A stretch of 64,000 bases of DNA, taken from the NCBI GenBank assembly GCA_001048675.1, contig CCKK01000003.1:496001-560000 (forward strand). The letters are read 5' to 3'. Position 1 is the first letter of the stretch; each line of letters starts with the position of its first letter. The position numbers and the translations under genes were made by a program. Shown one piece after another: positions 28,818 through 38,022 of the stretch. The notes below the pieces were generated by a model. It worked only from the letters and a program-made list of their open reading frames with translations, was not told where the DNA came from and ran no database searches. Source of the DNA: Vibrio diabolicus (GTDB taxonomy: Bacteria; Pseudomonadota; Gammaproteobacteria; Enterobacterales; Vibrionaceae).

Positions 28818-29243
28818 ATGAAAGTGTTACAAATCGCCGCTGTTTCAGCCGCACTAGTTGCGGGATTTTATGCCCCAACTTTACTAAAAAGCTTTTCTTC
28901 ATCCACTCCGATCAAACCGATAGATGAGTATTGCTTTCTCTCTACTGCCTCGTGCGTTCAAGAGAATGTTACGATGACGCTCAACGCAGATACTGCTCAA
29001 CCCTTGGTCCCTACTACTCTGAATGTTGAGTGGCACACAAGCGATGCTGAGCAACTCGTCCTAAGCCTTTCAGGAAGAGAAATGGAGATGGGAGAACCCA
29101 AGTTTTTACTGAAGCAAGTCGCTCCCGGTCGATATCAAGGTGACATCATTCTGCCGGTTTGCACTCAAGACGCCATGACATGGGTTGGTGAACTCAGTGA
29201 TGGAGAGAGTACCGTTTACCCTGCTATAAAAATGCAAAGATAA
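28818..29243 (+). CDS. Hypothetical exported protein next to Sco1
   Basis: The product has 141 residues with an N-terminal hydrophobic segment (VLQIAAVSAALVAGFYAP) that may be a signal anchor. The rest looks like a small beta-rich periplasmic domain with cysteines in EYCFLSTASCVQ and LPVCTQDAM. I do not recognise a named family. It ends nine bases before the Sco1 gene on the same strand, so the two are almost certainly co-transcribed. Its cysteines and position suggest a role in copper delivery or redox work with Sco1; this is inference. Confidence 0.7.
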   Translation: MKVLQIAAVSAALVAGFYAPTLLKSFSSSTPIKPIDEYCFLSTASCVQENVTMTLNADTAQPLVPTTLNVEWHTSDAEQLVLSLSGREMEMGEPKFLLKQVAPGRYQGDIILPVCTQDAMTWVGELSDGESTVYPAIKMQR

Positions 29244-29252
29244 GGAATCGTT

Positions 29253-29867
29253 ATGAGCCGCAATTGGTCCCTATTTCTCGTAGTTGCTTTCGCCCTCGGG
29301 TTTGGCGTAAAAAGCTATTTAGATAATCAGAAAACGAAGCCAGAGCAAGTGGATAGTTCCACGTCTCAACAAACGGTATTGTTTGGGGAAAATAACCAAG
29401 CCGTCAATATCTTCGATGTGAATGATCCTCGCATTCGAGTCGTCTATTTTGGTTTTACTCGCTGCCCGGATGTTTGCCCAACTTCGCTTGCTATGCTAGC
29501 AGGAGCCCTAAATCAGATCGATGAAGCGCAAAAAGCGCAACTGCGCCCAATGTTCATTTCTTTAGATCCAGAGCGTGATGAAGCCGATGCCTCGGCGAAA
29601 TATGCCCATTACTTCCATCCTATGATTGAAGGCCTATCAGCACCGCTTGATGTAACCACACCTCTGGCACACAACTATGGCGTAATTTTCCGAAAAACCG
29701 AATTGGAAGGCTCGGAGCTCAAATACACGCTTGATCACAGCTCTTACTTTTACTTCTTGAAGCCGGATGGCACGTTAATCACCAAGGTACCGCATACACT
29801 CTCGCCGGCACCGATTGTTGAAGCCATTTCAAAACTGACGACTGAAGGCTCCTCAAATGACAGTTAA
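29253..29867 (+). CDS. Sco1/SenC-family copper chaperone / thiol protein
   Basis: SCO proteins deliver copper to the CuA site of cytochrome oxidase or act as periplasmic thiol reductases. The 204-residue product has an N-terminal membrane anchor and a thioredoxin fold. The metal site is complete: CPDVCP (CxxxC; GFTRCPDVCPTSLAML, about residues 68-83) and the distal His in TLDHSSYFYFLKPDG. AAGGA precedes the ATG. The next gene starts 11 bases before its stop. No oxidase genes are nearby. Confidence 0.9.
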   Translation: MSRNWSLFLVVAFALGFGVKSYLDNQKTKPEQVDSSTSQQTVLFGENNQAVNIFDVNDPRIRVVYFGFTRCPDVCPTSLAMLAGALNQIDEAQKAQLRPMFISLDPERDEADASAKYAHYFHPMIEGLSAPLDVTTPLAHNYGVIFRKTELEGSELKYTLDHSSYFYFLKPDGTLITKVPHTLSPAPIVEAISKLTTEGSSNDS

Positions 29868-30165
29868 GTCAGCGCTGAAACAGTTTTTCAGTTTCCTAAC
29901 TCAAACCAACCCCAATGTCGAACAAGACGTCGATACGATCATTGACGCCATTGGGGGGATAGAAAACCTGCTAGAAACTGGAGCATGCGCGACTCGGCTG
30001 CGTCTTACCCTTAGAACGACGTCCATCATCGATAAAAATGCACTCAAAAATCATGGCGCACATGGCGTCGTGATACTGGATGAGCGTCATGTCCAAATCA
30101 TATACGGCTTAAAAGCCAACACGTATTCGCAGATAATGGAAGAGCGCATCAACAAACAAAGCTAA
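29857..30165 (+). CDS. Stand-alone PTS EIIB domain (glucose family)
   Basis: The product has 102 residues. Residues 25-95 match the glucose-family EIIB domain: IIDAIGGIENLLETGACATR contains the phospho-cysteine (Cys in GACATRLRL), followed by LKNHGAHGVVILDERHVQII. There is no EIIA, EIIC or membrane segment. The gene overlaps the Sco1 gene by 11 bases, so it belongs to that transcript. Isolated EIIB domains can donate phosphate to partner EIIC proteins or act as regulators; which applies here is unknown. Confidence 0.82.
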   Translation: MTVKSALKQFFSFLTQTNPNVEQDVDTIIDAIGGIENLLETGACATRLRLTLRTTSIIDKNALKNHGAHGVVILDERHVQIIYGLKANTYSQIMEERINKQS

Positions 30166-30440
30166 TATTTTCGCAGTATAGCTACCCTCTAAGATAAAGG
30201 GCGGCTATACTCTCTTGGCTTAATTAATTCACTTATTTATTAACCAACGAAGAGGACACATGATGATTGTATTGAATAACACTAACTGGGCATCGCAAGG
30301 GTAAACCTAACCGCACCAACTCTGTGGCATAGCCACAATTCCCCTTCTCTGCCCGGTCTTCACCGGGGTCAACTCTATCCGAATTAGACCCTAATGCGAT
30401 TTGTATTAAGGCGCTTTTTTGCGTCTGGGATAATTCAACA
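30166..30440 (+). promoter_or_regulatory. Structured leader with short peptide ORF upstream of rsgA
   Basis: An inverted repeat AGTATAGC/GCTATACT (about 30177-30211) follows the EIIB gene. Then AGAGGA precedes an ATG at 30260 that opens MMIVLNNTNWASQG (stop 30304). Stem P1 pairs ATCGCA-AGGGT (30292-30302, the end of the peptide ORF) with ACCCT-AA-TGCGAT (30388-30400). P2 is TGTGGC/GCCACA (30323-30337) and P3 is CCCGG/CCGGG (30352-30367). GGGTC at 30366-30370 can instead pair with GACCC at 30387-30391, which excludes P1. A GCGCTTTTTT element follows at 30411-30420. The layout fits translation-dependent attenuation; it matches no riboswitch class I know. Confidence 0.5.
30260..30304 (+). CDS. 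Putative 14-residue leader peptide of rsgA
   Basis: The frame reads MMIVLNNTNWASQG and has a good ribosome binding site (AGAGGA four bases before the ATG). Its last four codons and stop overlap the 5' arm of the long-range stem in the leader, the expected design of a leader peptide. No homologue is known to me. Confidence 0.4.
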   Translation: MMIVLNNTNWASQG

Positions 30441-31517
30441 ATGAATCAAACACATACTTTTTGTGACACATTAATTTCAACTTCAAACCCACTAAAACGA
30501 TTGGGTTGGAAACCATTTTTTCAGCAACAACTGACACTAGACGATTACGACGACACTATCTTTGCACGTGTGATTGCGCATCACCGAAGTGGTTACCTAT
30601 TGGCGACAGAAACGGGGCAAGTCCACCTCAATGCCCACCACTCTCTACCCAATATGGCCGTCGGAGACTGGGTTATCTTAAATGACGATCAGCAATTTGT
30701 TCGCTTACTGGATCGCTTGAGCCTCTTTAGCCGCAAAGCAGCAGGTAGCAAAGTGGCAGAGCAACTCATCGCCGCAAATGTGGATACCGTTTTTATCGTC
30801 TGTTCCCTTAACGACGACTTCAATTTAAGTCGTATTGAACGCTATCTCGCCTTGGCTCATGAAGCCGAAGTCGAACCCGTCATCGTGCTTTCCAAAGCCG
30901 ATTTGTGTGGCAACATTGATGAACTAAAAAGCCAAGTACAGAAGCTCGACCCTCTATTAGTCATAGAGACAGTCAACGGCTTAGAAACAGAGAGTGCTTC
31001 TAAACTCATGAGCTGGTGCGAAGAAGGACAAACCGTCGCTTTTATCGGTTCTTCAGGCGTTGGCAAATCAACTCTTGTGAATGCATTACTCGGGCAGCAA
31101 GAACAGGCGACTGGGCATATTCGTGAAGACGATAGCAAAGGGCGACATACAACCACATCGCGCTCTATCCATCTATTACCTGATGGCGGCATCTTGATTG
31201 ATACTCCGGGAATGCGCGAGCTTCAACTAGCAGACTGCGAAGTGGGCGTCAGTGAAGCATTTTCTGACATTGAGGGTCTCGCTCAACGTTGTCGCTTTGG
31301 TGATTGCCAGCATCAAACTGAGCCGGGTTGCGCAGTTCAAGCTGCGATTGAAAATGGCAAACTGGAGGTTCGTCGTTTCAATAACTATCAAAAACTATTG
31401 CGAGAACAAGCCTTTAACGGCGCGACTTTGGCAGAACAACGAGCTCAAAGTCGACAGTTCGGGAAACTCACTCGAAATGCCATGAGTGATAAGCGCAGGC
31501 GCCAACAAAGTTATTGA
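30441..31517 (+). CDS. rsgA: RsgA/YjeQ-type ribosome-assembly GTPase
   Basis: RsgA is a circularly permuted GTPase that checks late 30S assembly. The 358-residue product has an N-terminal OB-fold, then G4 (VLSKADL, about 150), G1 ([17 protein letters not shown], about 202), a switch region ([18 protein letters not shown]) and G3 ([10 protein letters not shown]). The C-terminal zinc knuckle is [14 protein letters not shown] (C-x4-C-x-H-x5-C). Vibrios usually carry another rsgA on the main chromosome, so this is probably a paralogue. It is preceded by a long structured leader and ended by a strong terminator. Confidence 0.88.
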   Translation: MNQTHTFCDTLISTSNPLKRLGWKPFFQQQLTLDDYDDTIFARVIAHHRSGYLLATETGQVHLNAHHSLPNMAVGDWVILNDDQQFVRLLDRLSLFSRKAAGSKVAEQLIAANVDTVFIVCSLNDDFNLSRIERYLALAHEAEVEPVIVLSKADLCGNIDELKSQVQKLDPLLVIETVNGLETESASKLMSWCEEGQTVAFIGSSGVGKSTLVNALLGQQEQATGHIREDDSKGRHTTTSRSIHLLPDGGILIDTPGMRELQLADCEVGVSEAFSDIEGLAQRCRFGDCQHQTEPGCAVQAAIENGKLEVRRFNNYQKLLREQAFNGATLAEQRAQSRQFGKLTRNAMSDKRRRQQSY

Positions 31518-31546
31518 TTTGTTACGTTTGAGTTGTCAATAAAATC

Positions 31547-31571
31547 AAAGGAGACGAAAGTCTCCTTTTTA
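31547..31571 (+). terminator. Terminator of rsgA
   Basis: AAAGGAGAC-GAAA-GTCTCCTTTTT is a tetraloop hairpin with a T-run, 30 bases past the stop. Confidence 0.92.
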
Positions 31572-31874
31572 ACAACTTTATTAAAAACCATTACTCATAA
31601 CTAATGATAATTTTCAACATAAAAATCTTATTTAAATAACATTGAGCAAACATTTAATCCAAAAACAAACTAAAACTAGACACAAAATATTACCAAGCTA
31701 AGATATGTGATATTCAGCAAGAAAATGGCTGAATTTATAAAAACAGGATAATTGATAATCATGTGTCTTAGTGACCAGAAGCAATGCTCACCCCTTGCAA
31801 TACAAGGGCATTATCGCCGTGTAATGATGGACTATTGCCCTGCTCGCTCTGGCATAAAATTGCAGGAATGATGT
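31572..31874 (+). promoter_or_regulatory. sstT upstream region with a possible structured leader
   Basis: The first 180 bases are AT-rich and hold a hairpin TTCAGC/GCTGAA (about 31714-31735). The last 100 bases can fold: CCAGA (31774-31778) pairs with TCTGG (31848-31852), enclosing CCCTTG/CAAGGG (31792-31808). GGGCA (31806-31810) can instead pair with TGCCC (31836-31840), which breaks the inner hairpin. This suggests a switchable leader. It matches no riboswitch class I recognise. Confidence 0.35.
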
Positions 31875-33092
31875 ATGCAACACAACAGCCTCGTTGCCCG
31901 ATTTGCTCGTGGTAACCTCGTCGTCCAGATCCTTGTCGGTATTGTCTTTGGTATTTTGCTCGCCACAATTTCCCCAAGCCATGCCGAAAGTGCAGGATTA
32001 ATTGGTAGCCTTTTTGTTGGTGCTCTTAAAGCGATCGCGCCAATCCTTGTGTTTATTTTGGTTGCCGCTTCAATTGCGAACCAAAAGAAAAACCAGCACA
32101 CGTACATGCGTCCAATCGTTGTACTGTACCTGATGGGTACGTTCTTCGCGGCGCTATCAGCAGTGGTTCTAAGCTTCCTTTTCCCGACCAATTTAACGCT
32201 TGTCACCGGCGCTGAAGGTGCAACGCCACCTCAAGGTATTGCTGAAATTCTACGCACACTGTTGTTTAAACTGGTCGACAACCCAGTAAATGCACTAGTA
32301 GAAGCAAACTACATCGGCATTCTTGCTTGGGGGGTGGGTCTGGGTCTTGCGCTACACCACGCATCTGCAACAACGAAAGCCGTGTTTGAAGATCTCAGCC
32401 ACAGCGTGTCTCACATTGTTCGCTTTATCATTCGTCTTGCACCATTTGGTATCTTTGGTCTGGTTGCTTCAACGTTCGCAACAACAGGCTTTAGCGCACT
32501 AGCAAGCTACGCACACCTTCTGGCGGTTCTTCTTGGCGCAATGATGATCATCGCACTCGTTGTAAACCCGGCGATCGTGTTCGTTAAAACTAAGCAAAAC
32601 CCTTACCCACTTGTATTCCGTTGCCTACGTGAAAGTGGTGTAACCGCGTTCTTCACTCGTTCAAGTGCGGCGAATATCCCAGTAAACATGGCATTATGTG
32701 AGAAGCTAAAACTGGACGAAGATACGTACTCAGTATCTATCCCACTAGGTGCGACCATTAACATGGCTGGTGCTGCAATCACTATCACAACGCTAACGCT
32801 TGCAGCTGTGCACACTATGGGTATTGAAGTTGATCTACTGACTGCGCTACTGCTCAGTATTGTGGCTGCGGTTTCTGCATGTGGCGCATCAGGTGTTGCA
32901 GGTGGCTCGCTACTACTTATCCCACTTGCGTGTGGTCTGTTTGGTATCTCAAACGACGTAGCAATGCAGGTTGTAGCGGTTGGCTTCATCATCGGCGTGA
33001 TTCAAGACTCTGCTGAAACTGCACTAAACAGTTCAACAGACGTTGTCTTCACAGCAGCAGTTTGTAAATCAGAACAGCAAAAAGCTCAGTAA
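31875..33092 (+). CDS. sstT: Sodium:serine/threonine symporter SstT
   Basis: SstT takes up serine and threonine with Na+ across the inner membrane; it is a branch of the DAACS family. The product has 405 residues with the SstT-type start ([20 protein letters not shown]). The family core is [18 protein letters not shown] (serine-rich loop), [20 protein letters not shown] (NMAGA in place of the NMDGT of glutamate carriers) and [23 protein letters not shown] precedes the ATG. The gene stands alone between terminators. Confidence 0.93.
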   Translation: MQHNSLVARFARGNLVVQILVGIVFGILLATISPSHAESAGLIGSLFVGALKAIAPILVFILVAASIANQKKNQHTYMRPIVVLYLMGTFFAALSAVVLSFLFPTNLTLVTGAEGATPPQGIAEILRTLLFKLVDNPVNALVEANYIGILAWGVGLGLALHHASATTKAVFEDLSHSVSHIVRFIIRLAPFGIFGLVASTFATTGFSALASYAHLLAVLLGAMMIIALVVNPAIVFVKTKQNPYPLVFRCLRESGVTAFFTRSSAANIPVNMALCEKLKLDEDTYSVSIPLGATINMAGAAITITTLTLAAVHTMGIEVDLLTALLLSIVAAVSACGASGVAGGSLLLIPLACGLFGISNDVAMQVVAVGFIIGVIQDSAETALNSSTDVVFTAAVCKSEQQKAQ

Positions 33093-33110
33093 GACTGACA
33101 GAACAAATAG

Positions 33111-33143
33111 AAAGGGGAGCCGATGATGGCTCCCCTTTTTATA
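33111..33143 (+). terminator. Terminator of sstT
   Basis: AAAGGGGAGCC...GGCTCCCCTTTTT with a T-run, 20 bases past the stop; it may also serve the convergent pdxY gene. Confidence 0.9.
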
Positions 33144-33163
33144 TACTAATTATTTGCGCTCAA

Positions 33164-34033
33164 TTACGCGGTGGCCAGAGCCACCTCTTCAATTGAGAAA
33201 TGCTTACTTGGCTCAACAAACTCTTGCTGTGCCGCGATAGTTTGCAGCTCCCACTCCCCTGCATGGTAAGTGGCGCTTAATACCCCGTAACACGCGTCAT
33301 GGCAGTGTTGGAAAGCTTGTTTAGGAGACCAACCCTTCAATAATCCAGCGGTGAAGATAGCCGAGATAAGATCACCCACACCCACAGGCTGTTTGGCAAA
33401 CTCAAACTGAGGACGCTTCGCTAAGTAAATGCCTTCTTGCGTTGCCAGTAACATGTTGAAGCTGCCATTCTCTAGGCAGTAAAGGTGCTTCACTAGCACT
33501 ATTTTTGGACCTTTCGCTAGTGCACGTTGGCATGCCGTGATCGCATCGTCTAACGAGTGGATTTCCATCTCTGCAAATTGGCTTAGCTCGAACTGGTTAG
33601 GCACGATCACATCTGCCATTGGCATCAGACGGTTTAACAAGTTTTCTGCAATACCCGGCGCCACAATACAGCCTTTGTCTGGCGCGCCCATCACAGGGTC
33701 GCAAACATAAAGTGCCTTCGGGTTCGCTTGCTTCACCTTCGTCACGGTTTCTTCGACAGCAAGGCACTGCTCTGCGCTGCCTTGGTAGCCCGTCAACACC
33801 GCTTGGCACTTTTCCAATGCACCGATGTTACTAAGACCACGAACTAACTCGCTGATGTCTTCAGCCGCAAACGCTCGCCCAGTCCAGCCTTCTTGATACT
33901 GCGTGTGGTTAGAAAATTGAACGGTATGAATCGGCCATACTTCGAAGCCCATGCGTTGCATTGGGAAAACGGCACTGCTGTTACCAGCATGACCAAAAGA
34001 AACATGAGATTGTATAGAGAGGATACCTTGCAT
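33164..34033 (-). CDS. pdxY: Pyridoxal kinase PdxY
   Basis: PdxY phosphorylates pyridoxal to PLP in the vitamin B6 salvage pathway. The 289-residue product starts with the family signature [20 protein letters not shown] and has the ATP/Mg site [15 protein letters not shown] and the catalytic loop [19 protein letters not shown], where GVGD holds the catalytic Asp. AGAGGTAAGG precedes the ATG. Speculatively, PLP feeds the nearby SpeF and MalP. Confidence 0.93.
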   Translation of the reverse strand: MQGILSIQSHVSFGHAGNSSAVFPMQRMGFEVWPIHTVQFSNHTQYQEGWTGRAFAAEDISELVRGLSNIGALEKCQAVLTGYQGSAEQCLAVEETVTKVKQANPKALYVCDPVMGAPDKGCIVAPGIAENLLNRLMPMADVIVPNQFELSQFAEMEIHSLDDAITACQRALAKGPKIVLVKHLYCLENGSFNMLLATQEGIYLAKRPQFEFAKQPVGVGDLISAIFTAGLLKGWSPKQAFQHCHDACYGVLSATYHAGEWELQTIAAQQEFVEPSKHFSIEEVALATA

Positions 34034-34134
34034 AGTACCTTACCTCTTATTGTTGTTATCGATAGTTCAAAGACAGCGGCAAGCGCCAGTTTTGCGAAAC
34101 CAGTAGTGTATCCGACAAACCAAGATTCTCTAAC

Positions 34135-34323
34135 TCAATTCTCGTTAACTTCTTCAGAGTAAGTTGGAGCGCTGGTTTTCAACACCATCTTCTTGATTTC
34201 CATTTTGTCTTTATTCAGTGCGATTTCTAGGGTATCTCCTTCCCTTATCCCGAGTTGAGTCAGGATTACGCTTGGAATGACTACGGCGGTATCGTCACCG
34301 ATTTTAACAGGTTGACTTATCAT
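34135..34323 (-). CDS. AbrB/MazE-type DNA-binding protein (orphan)
   Basis: The 62-residue product has the SpoVT-AbrB swapped-hairpin fold: QPVKIGDDTAVVIPSVILTQ, then LGIREGDTLEIALNKDKMEI. GGAGG precedes the ATG. Such proteins are often antitoxins, but no MazF- or PemK-like toxin gene lies on either side, so it is an orphan antitoxin or a free-standing regulator. About 100 bases separate it from pdxY on the same strand. Confidence 0.82.
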   Translation of the reverse strand: MISQPVKIGDDTAVVIPSVILTQLGIREGDTLEIALNKDKMEIKKMVLKTSAPTYSEEVNEN

Positions 34324-34421
34324 CTTTCGTCCTCCAAATGTCGAAAATGAGTTTTCACATCATTGGATATTTATTCCCAAGAGCCTTGTTCTGACTTGGG
34401 CTTGGCATAAGCGCCTAAAAA

Positions 34422-34462
34422 CAAAGAGCCTTCCACACCGCGTTTGGGAAGGCTCTTTCATT
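34422..34462 (-). terminator. Terminator of potE
   Basis: AAAGAGCCTTCC...GGAAGGCTCTTT; on the minus strand the stem ends in TTTGTTTTT. It lies just past the potE stop. Confidence 0.85.
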
Positions 34463-34470
34463 ATTATTTT

Positions 34471-35781
34471 TTAATTTGCTAAAGGCTCATGCTTGGCAGC
34501 AATCAGACCGTAAGCACTCCAGCCTAGGAAGGTGACGATTGAGCCCCACATCATCGCTTCGTAGCCGGAACCATATAGCGCGTAGAAGCTGTATAGGGAA
34601 CCAATCAGAGCGATAATGTTGGTGGTTTTCATCTCGCGCTCTGGCACGTGCGCCACTTGCTGCATGATGAAAATTGCGCCCATACATAGGATGTAAGGAA
34701 TAACGTTCGTTACTACCGCTAGGTTAACCAGCGCTTCGAACTGCTCGTTCAGCGTTGGAGAAATAGTCATTAAAGACAGCACCGATTGGATAACCGTGAT
34801 GGCCACCATACCTTTGATTGGCGTACCACGTTTGTCCACTTGAGAGAACAATTTAGGGAAGAAGCCCGCATCAGAAGATGATTTGAACACTGACGCGATA
34901 GTGAACTGCCAACCTAATAGAGAACCCGCACAAGCCAATACCGCCATACCAGCAACCGCTTTACCTGCTGCTGAGCCAAGCATCACAGACCATACGGTTG
35001 AGAATGGCGCGGTAGAAGCGGCAAGCTCAGAGTTTGCAACGATACCAGAACAGATGTTTGTCGATACAATGTAAACCACCGCAGCAATCAACGTACCGCC
35101 CAATACTGCGATTGGTACGTTCTTCTCTGGGTTTTCTACTGCTTCAGAGTTCGCACAAGCCGATTCAAGACCAAGAAACGCCCATAGTGTCATGGCAATA
35201 GAAGCACTCACAGCTTCACCAAATGGTAGGTGGTGTGGGTTCCAAGCTTCTATGTACATGGTTGGGTTAAACCAGAACCAACCAACAATACCTAGCGAAC
35301 ATACCGGTAGGATCACACCCCATACCGTGAAGGTACCGATTTGACCTGTGATTTTCGCACCACCGAAGTTAGCGAAAGTACAAATCCAAAGAATGGCGAT
35401 GGTGTACAAACAGGTTTCGACCGGAGATAGGGTCACTTCAAAAAATGCCGAGCCGTAACCCACACAGGTAATCGCTATCGCAATATTCGCAATAAGGAGC
35501 GACAAACCGTAAGTCCAGCCCGCCATAAACGCACCAGATTTACCGAATGCGTAAGACGCGTAACCGTTCATACCGCCGTCACGTTTACTAAAGCGACCAC
35601 ATTTTGCAAACACATAAGCCAACGCCAAAGAGCCCGCTGCCGTGATCAGCCAAGACAACACAGAAATGGTGCCAACTTGCGCCAGTTTACTTGGCAGCAT
35701 GATGATACCGGAGCCAGCCATGTTGATGAACGTCAGAATGGTTAACTGCACCACCGACATTTTTTTAGTTTCAGTACTCAT
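34471..35781 (-). CDS. potE: Putrescine/ornithine antiporter PotE
   Basis: PotE exchanges external ornithine for internal putrescine, exporting the product of SpeF and consuming protons in acid. The 436-residue APC-family protein has about 12 membrane segments. It follows E. coli PotE closely along its length, for example MAGSGIIMLPSKLAQVGTIS, TLWAFLGLESACANSEAVEN and LLGWQFTIASVFKSSSDAGF. It lies 60 bases downstream of speF on the same strand, the classical speF-potE operon. GGAG precedes the ATG. Confidence 0.93.
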   Translation of the reverse strand: MSTETKKMSVVQLTILTFINMAGSGIIMLPSKLAQVGTISVLSWLITAAGSLALAYVFAKCGRFSKRDGGMNGYASYAFGKSGAFMAGWTYGLSLLIANIAIAITCVGYGSAFFEVTLSPVETCLYTIAILWICTFANFGGAKITGQIGTFTVWGVILPVCSLGIVGWFWFNPTMYIEAWNPHHLPFGEAVSASIAMTLWAFLGLESACANSEAVENPEKNVPIAVLGGTLIAAVVYIVSTNICSGIVANSELAASTAPFSTVWSVMLGSAAGKAVAGMAVLACAGSLLGWQFTIASVFKSSSDAGFFPKLFSQVDKRGTPIKGMVAITVIQSVLSLMTISPTLNEQFEALVNLAVVTNVIPYILCMGAIFIMQQVAHVPEREMKTTNIIALIGSLYSFYALYGSGYEAMMWGSIVTFLGWSAYGLIAAKHEPLAN

Positions 35782-35841
35782 AAATTATTCTCCACGAATA
35801 AGCGGTTCGCACCGACGCCGGACGTGGTGCGAACGGGTAGA

Positions 35842-38022
35842 TTAATCTTTTAGGACATAGCAATGTGCGGTAGTGCGACCGTCGACATCTTCAAGGTACA
35901 CACCTTGAATTTCTGGCGCGAAGCCTGGGAATCGGTTGATGCCTTCTTCTAGAGATAAGAAGTAATCCACCACCTGTTGAGTCCAGATTTCACCAGTGAT
36001 CACACAGATAATGCCTGGAGGGTAAGGTAGTGCACCTTCGGCGGCTACGCGGCCGACGGCCTCTTTAAGTGGTAGATAATCGCATTCACCGCGGAAGTAT
36101 TTACGTGTTGCCACGTCTGGTTTGTGAACCATTTGTGGGAAGTATTCACTGCGGAACATCGCTTTTTGTAGCTGTTTCACGTTCAGCTCTTTGTACATGT
36201 CATGCATTTCCTGACATAGCTGACGGATGGTGTAACCACGGTAGCGCTCTTTGTTCGCTTCGTAGACGCCTGGTAGCACGATACTGAGAGGTGCATCATC
36301 ACGAATGAATTTTTCAAATCGGTTGATTTGCGCGACAAGGTGACGGATCTTACCCATATCTTCCGCTGGAGTGAGTAGGAACAAGATGGAATTCAAGTCA
36401 CACTTCTCAGGGATGATGCCGTTTTCGCGAAGGAAGTTCGCCAATAGCGTTGCCGGAATACCGAAATCTGCGTAGCTGCCGTCTTCGGCAATACCTGCCG
36501 TGGTTAGCAACAATTTACATGGGTCAACAAAGTATTGACCTTCGCCATAACCTTCAAACTTGTGCCAATTTGCATCTGGCTCGAACATGAAGAACTTCTT
36601 GTTGGTCGCGATCACATCAGTGTCGTAACTGCCCCAAGGTTGACCTTCAATTTCATTTGGAATGAACGGACGAATTAACTCACAACTTTTGAGAATTTCT
36701 TTACGCGCTTCGATACCTGTCTTAACTGCGTCGCTCCATAAACGTAAGCCTGCTTCACCATCGTGGATCTTCGCGTTCACATCCAATGCAGCAAACAACG
36801 CATAGAAAGGAGATGTCGATGCGTGCATCATAAACGCGTTGTTAAAGCGTTTGTGATTGCAGTAACGAGCTTGGCCTTTGATATGGCGGTCTTTTTTGTG
36901 GATTTGCGACGTTTGAGAGAAGCCAGCTTGTTGCTTGTGAACTGACTGAGTCACGATCACACCCGCATCTTCTGGTTTCAGATCCAGTAGCAGTGGCGAA
37001 CAATCTTTCATCATAGGGATGAACTGCTCGTAGCCTACCCATGCCGAGTCAAACAAGATGTAGTCACAAAGGTGGCCAATCTTATCCATGACGTAACGAG
37101 CATTATAAATTGTACCGTCGTAAGTCCCCAACTGGATGATGGCCAGGCGGAACGGACGTTCATCTCGTGCACGCTCTGGAGATACTTTCGCGATTTGAGC
37201 ACGAATATACTCTTCATCAAAACAGTGCTCATCCATACCACCAATGAAGCCCCAAGGGTTACGCGCCGTTTCTAGATAAACTGGCATACCACCCGCTTGG
37301 ATTAACGCGCCGTGGTGATTCGACTTGTGGTTATTGCGGTCGAACAATACCAAATCGCCTTCAGTTACTAGCGCGTTACACACCACTTTGTTTGAAGCAG
37401 AAGTACCGTTGAGTACGAAGTAAGTTTTGTCAGCGTTAAATACTTTTGCAGCGTGTGCTTGCGCTTGGTGTGCAGAACCTTCGTGGATCAGTAAGTCACC
37501 TAAGTCCACGTCCGCGTTACACAAGTCGCTACGGAATAGGTTTTCGCCAAAGAAATCGTAGAATTGTTTACCAGCAGGGTGCTTTTTGAAGAACTGACCA
37601 CCTTGGTGCCCTGGACAGTCAAACGCCGAGTTACCCATCTCAACGTAGTGCGTTAATTGCTTGAAGAAAGGAGGGAGCAGACGACACTCATATTTAGTCA
37701 CAGCTTCATTAATTTGACGGCAGTAGTAATCGATAGATTGTCTTTCTAAATCAATAACCCCCGTTAACCAAACGTAATCTTCTGCCGAAACTGGAGTTTC
37801 ATCGGTCACTAAGAAAACAGGAATTCCGTACCCTGTTTCCGAAATCATTCTGTGCAGACCCGCTTTAATGTCTGCTGACGTAATAATAGCCGCACCAACG
37901 TCGGTTAATTCAACTTGTTCTAAAGGCAGTAAGTGACGATTAAATTGTTCATCTAAAGATTCAGCTAATAAGCTAAAGTCTTCAGGCATGTAATTACTAA
38001 CACCTATAATTAAACGTTTCAT
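35842..38022 (-). CDS. speF: Inducible ornithine decarboxylase SpeF
   Basis: SpeF converts ornithine to putrescine and CO2 with PLP, in acid resistance and polyamine supply. The 726 residues match the fold-I decarboxylase family (E. coli 732). Features: an N-terminal response-regulator-like wing domain, the GHQGGQFFKKHPAG substrate loop, and the PLP-lysine motif TQSVHKQQAGFSQTSQIH. It is first in the operon with potE. In E. coli a leader peptide (speFL) controls this operon by ornithine; the 400-base region upstream here has only very short frames, such as MKVSKF, and I cannot confirm an equivalent. Confidence 0.93.
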   Translation of the reverse strand: MKRLIIGVSNYMPEDFSLLAESLDEQFNRHLLPLEQVELTDVGAAIITSADIKAGLHRMISETGYGIPVFLVTDETPVSAEDYVWLTGVIDLERQSIDYYCRQINEAVTKYECRLLPPFFKQLTHYVEMGNSAFDCPGHQGGQFFKKHPAGKQFYDFFGENLFRSDLCNADVDLGDLLIHEGSAHQAQAHAAKVFNADKTYFVLNGTSASNKVVCNALVTEGDLVLFDRNNHKSNHHGALIQAGGMPVYLETARNPWGFIGGMDEHCFDEEYIRAQIAKVSPERARDERPFRLAIIQLGTYDGTIYNARYVMDKIGHLCDYILFDSAWVGYEQFIPMMKDCSPLLLDLKPEDAGVIVTQSVHKQQAGFSQTSQIHKKDRHIKGQARYCNHKRFNNAFMMHASTSPFYALFAALDVNAKIHDGEAGLRLWSDAVKTGIEARKEILKSCELIRPFIPNEIEGQPWGSYDTDVIATNKKFFMFEPDANWHKFEGYGEGQYFVDPCKLLLTTAGIAEDGSYADFGIPATLLANFLRENGIIPEKCDLNSILFLLTPAEDMGKIRHLVAQINRFEKFIRDDAPLSIVLPGVYEANKERYRGYTIRQLCQEMHDMYKELNVKQLQKAMFRSEYFPQMVHKPDVATRKYFRGECDYLPLKEAVGRVAAEGALPYPPGIICVITGEIWTQQVVDYFLSLEEGINRFPGFAPEIQGVYLEDVDGRTTAHCYVLKD

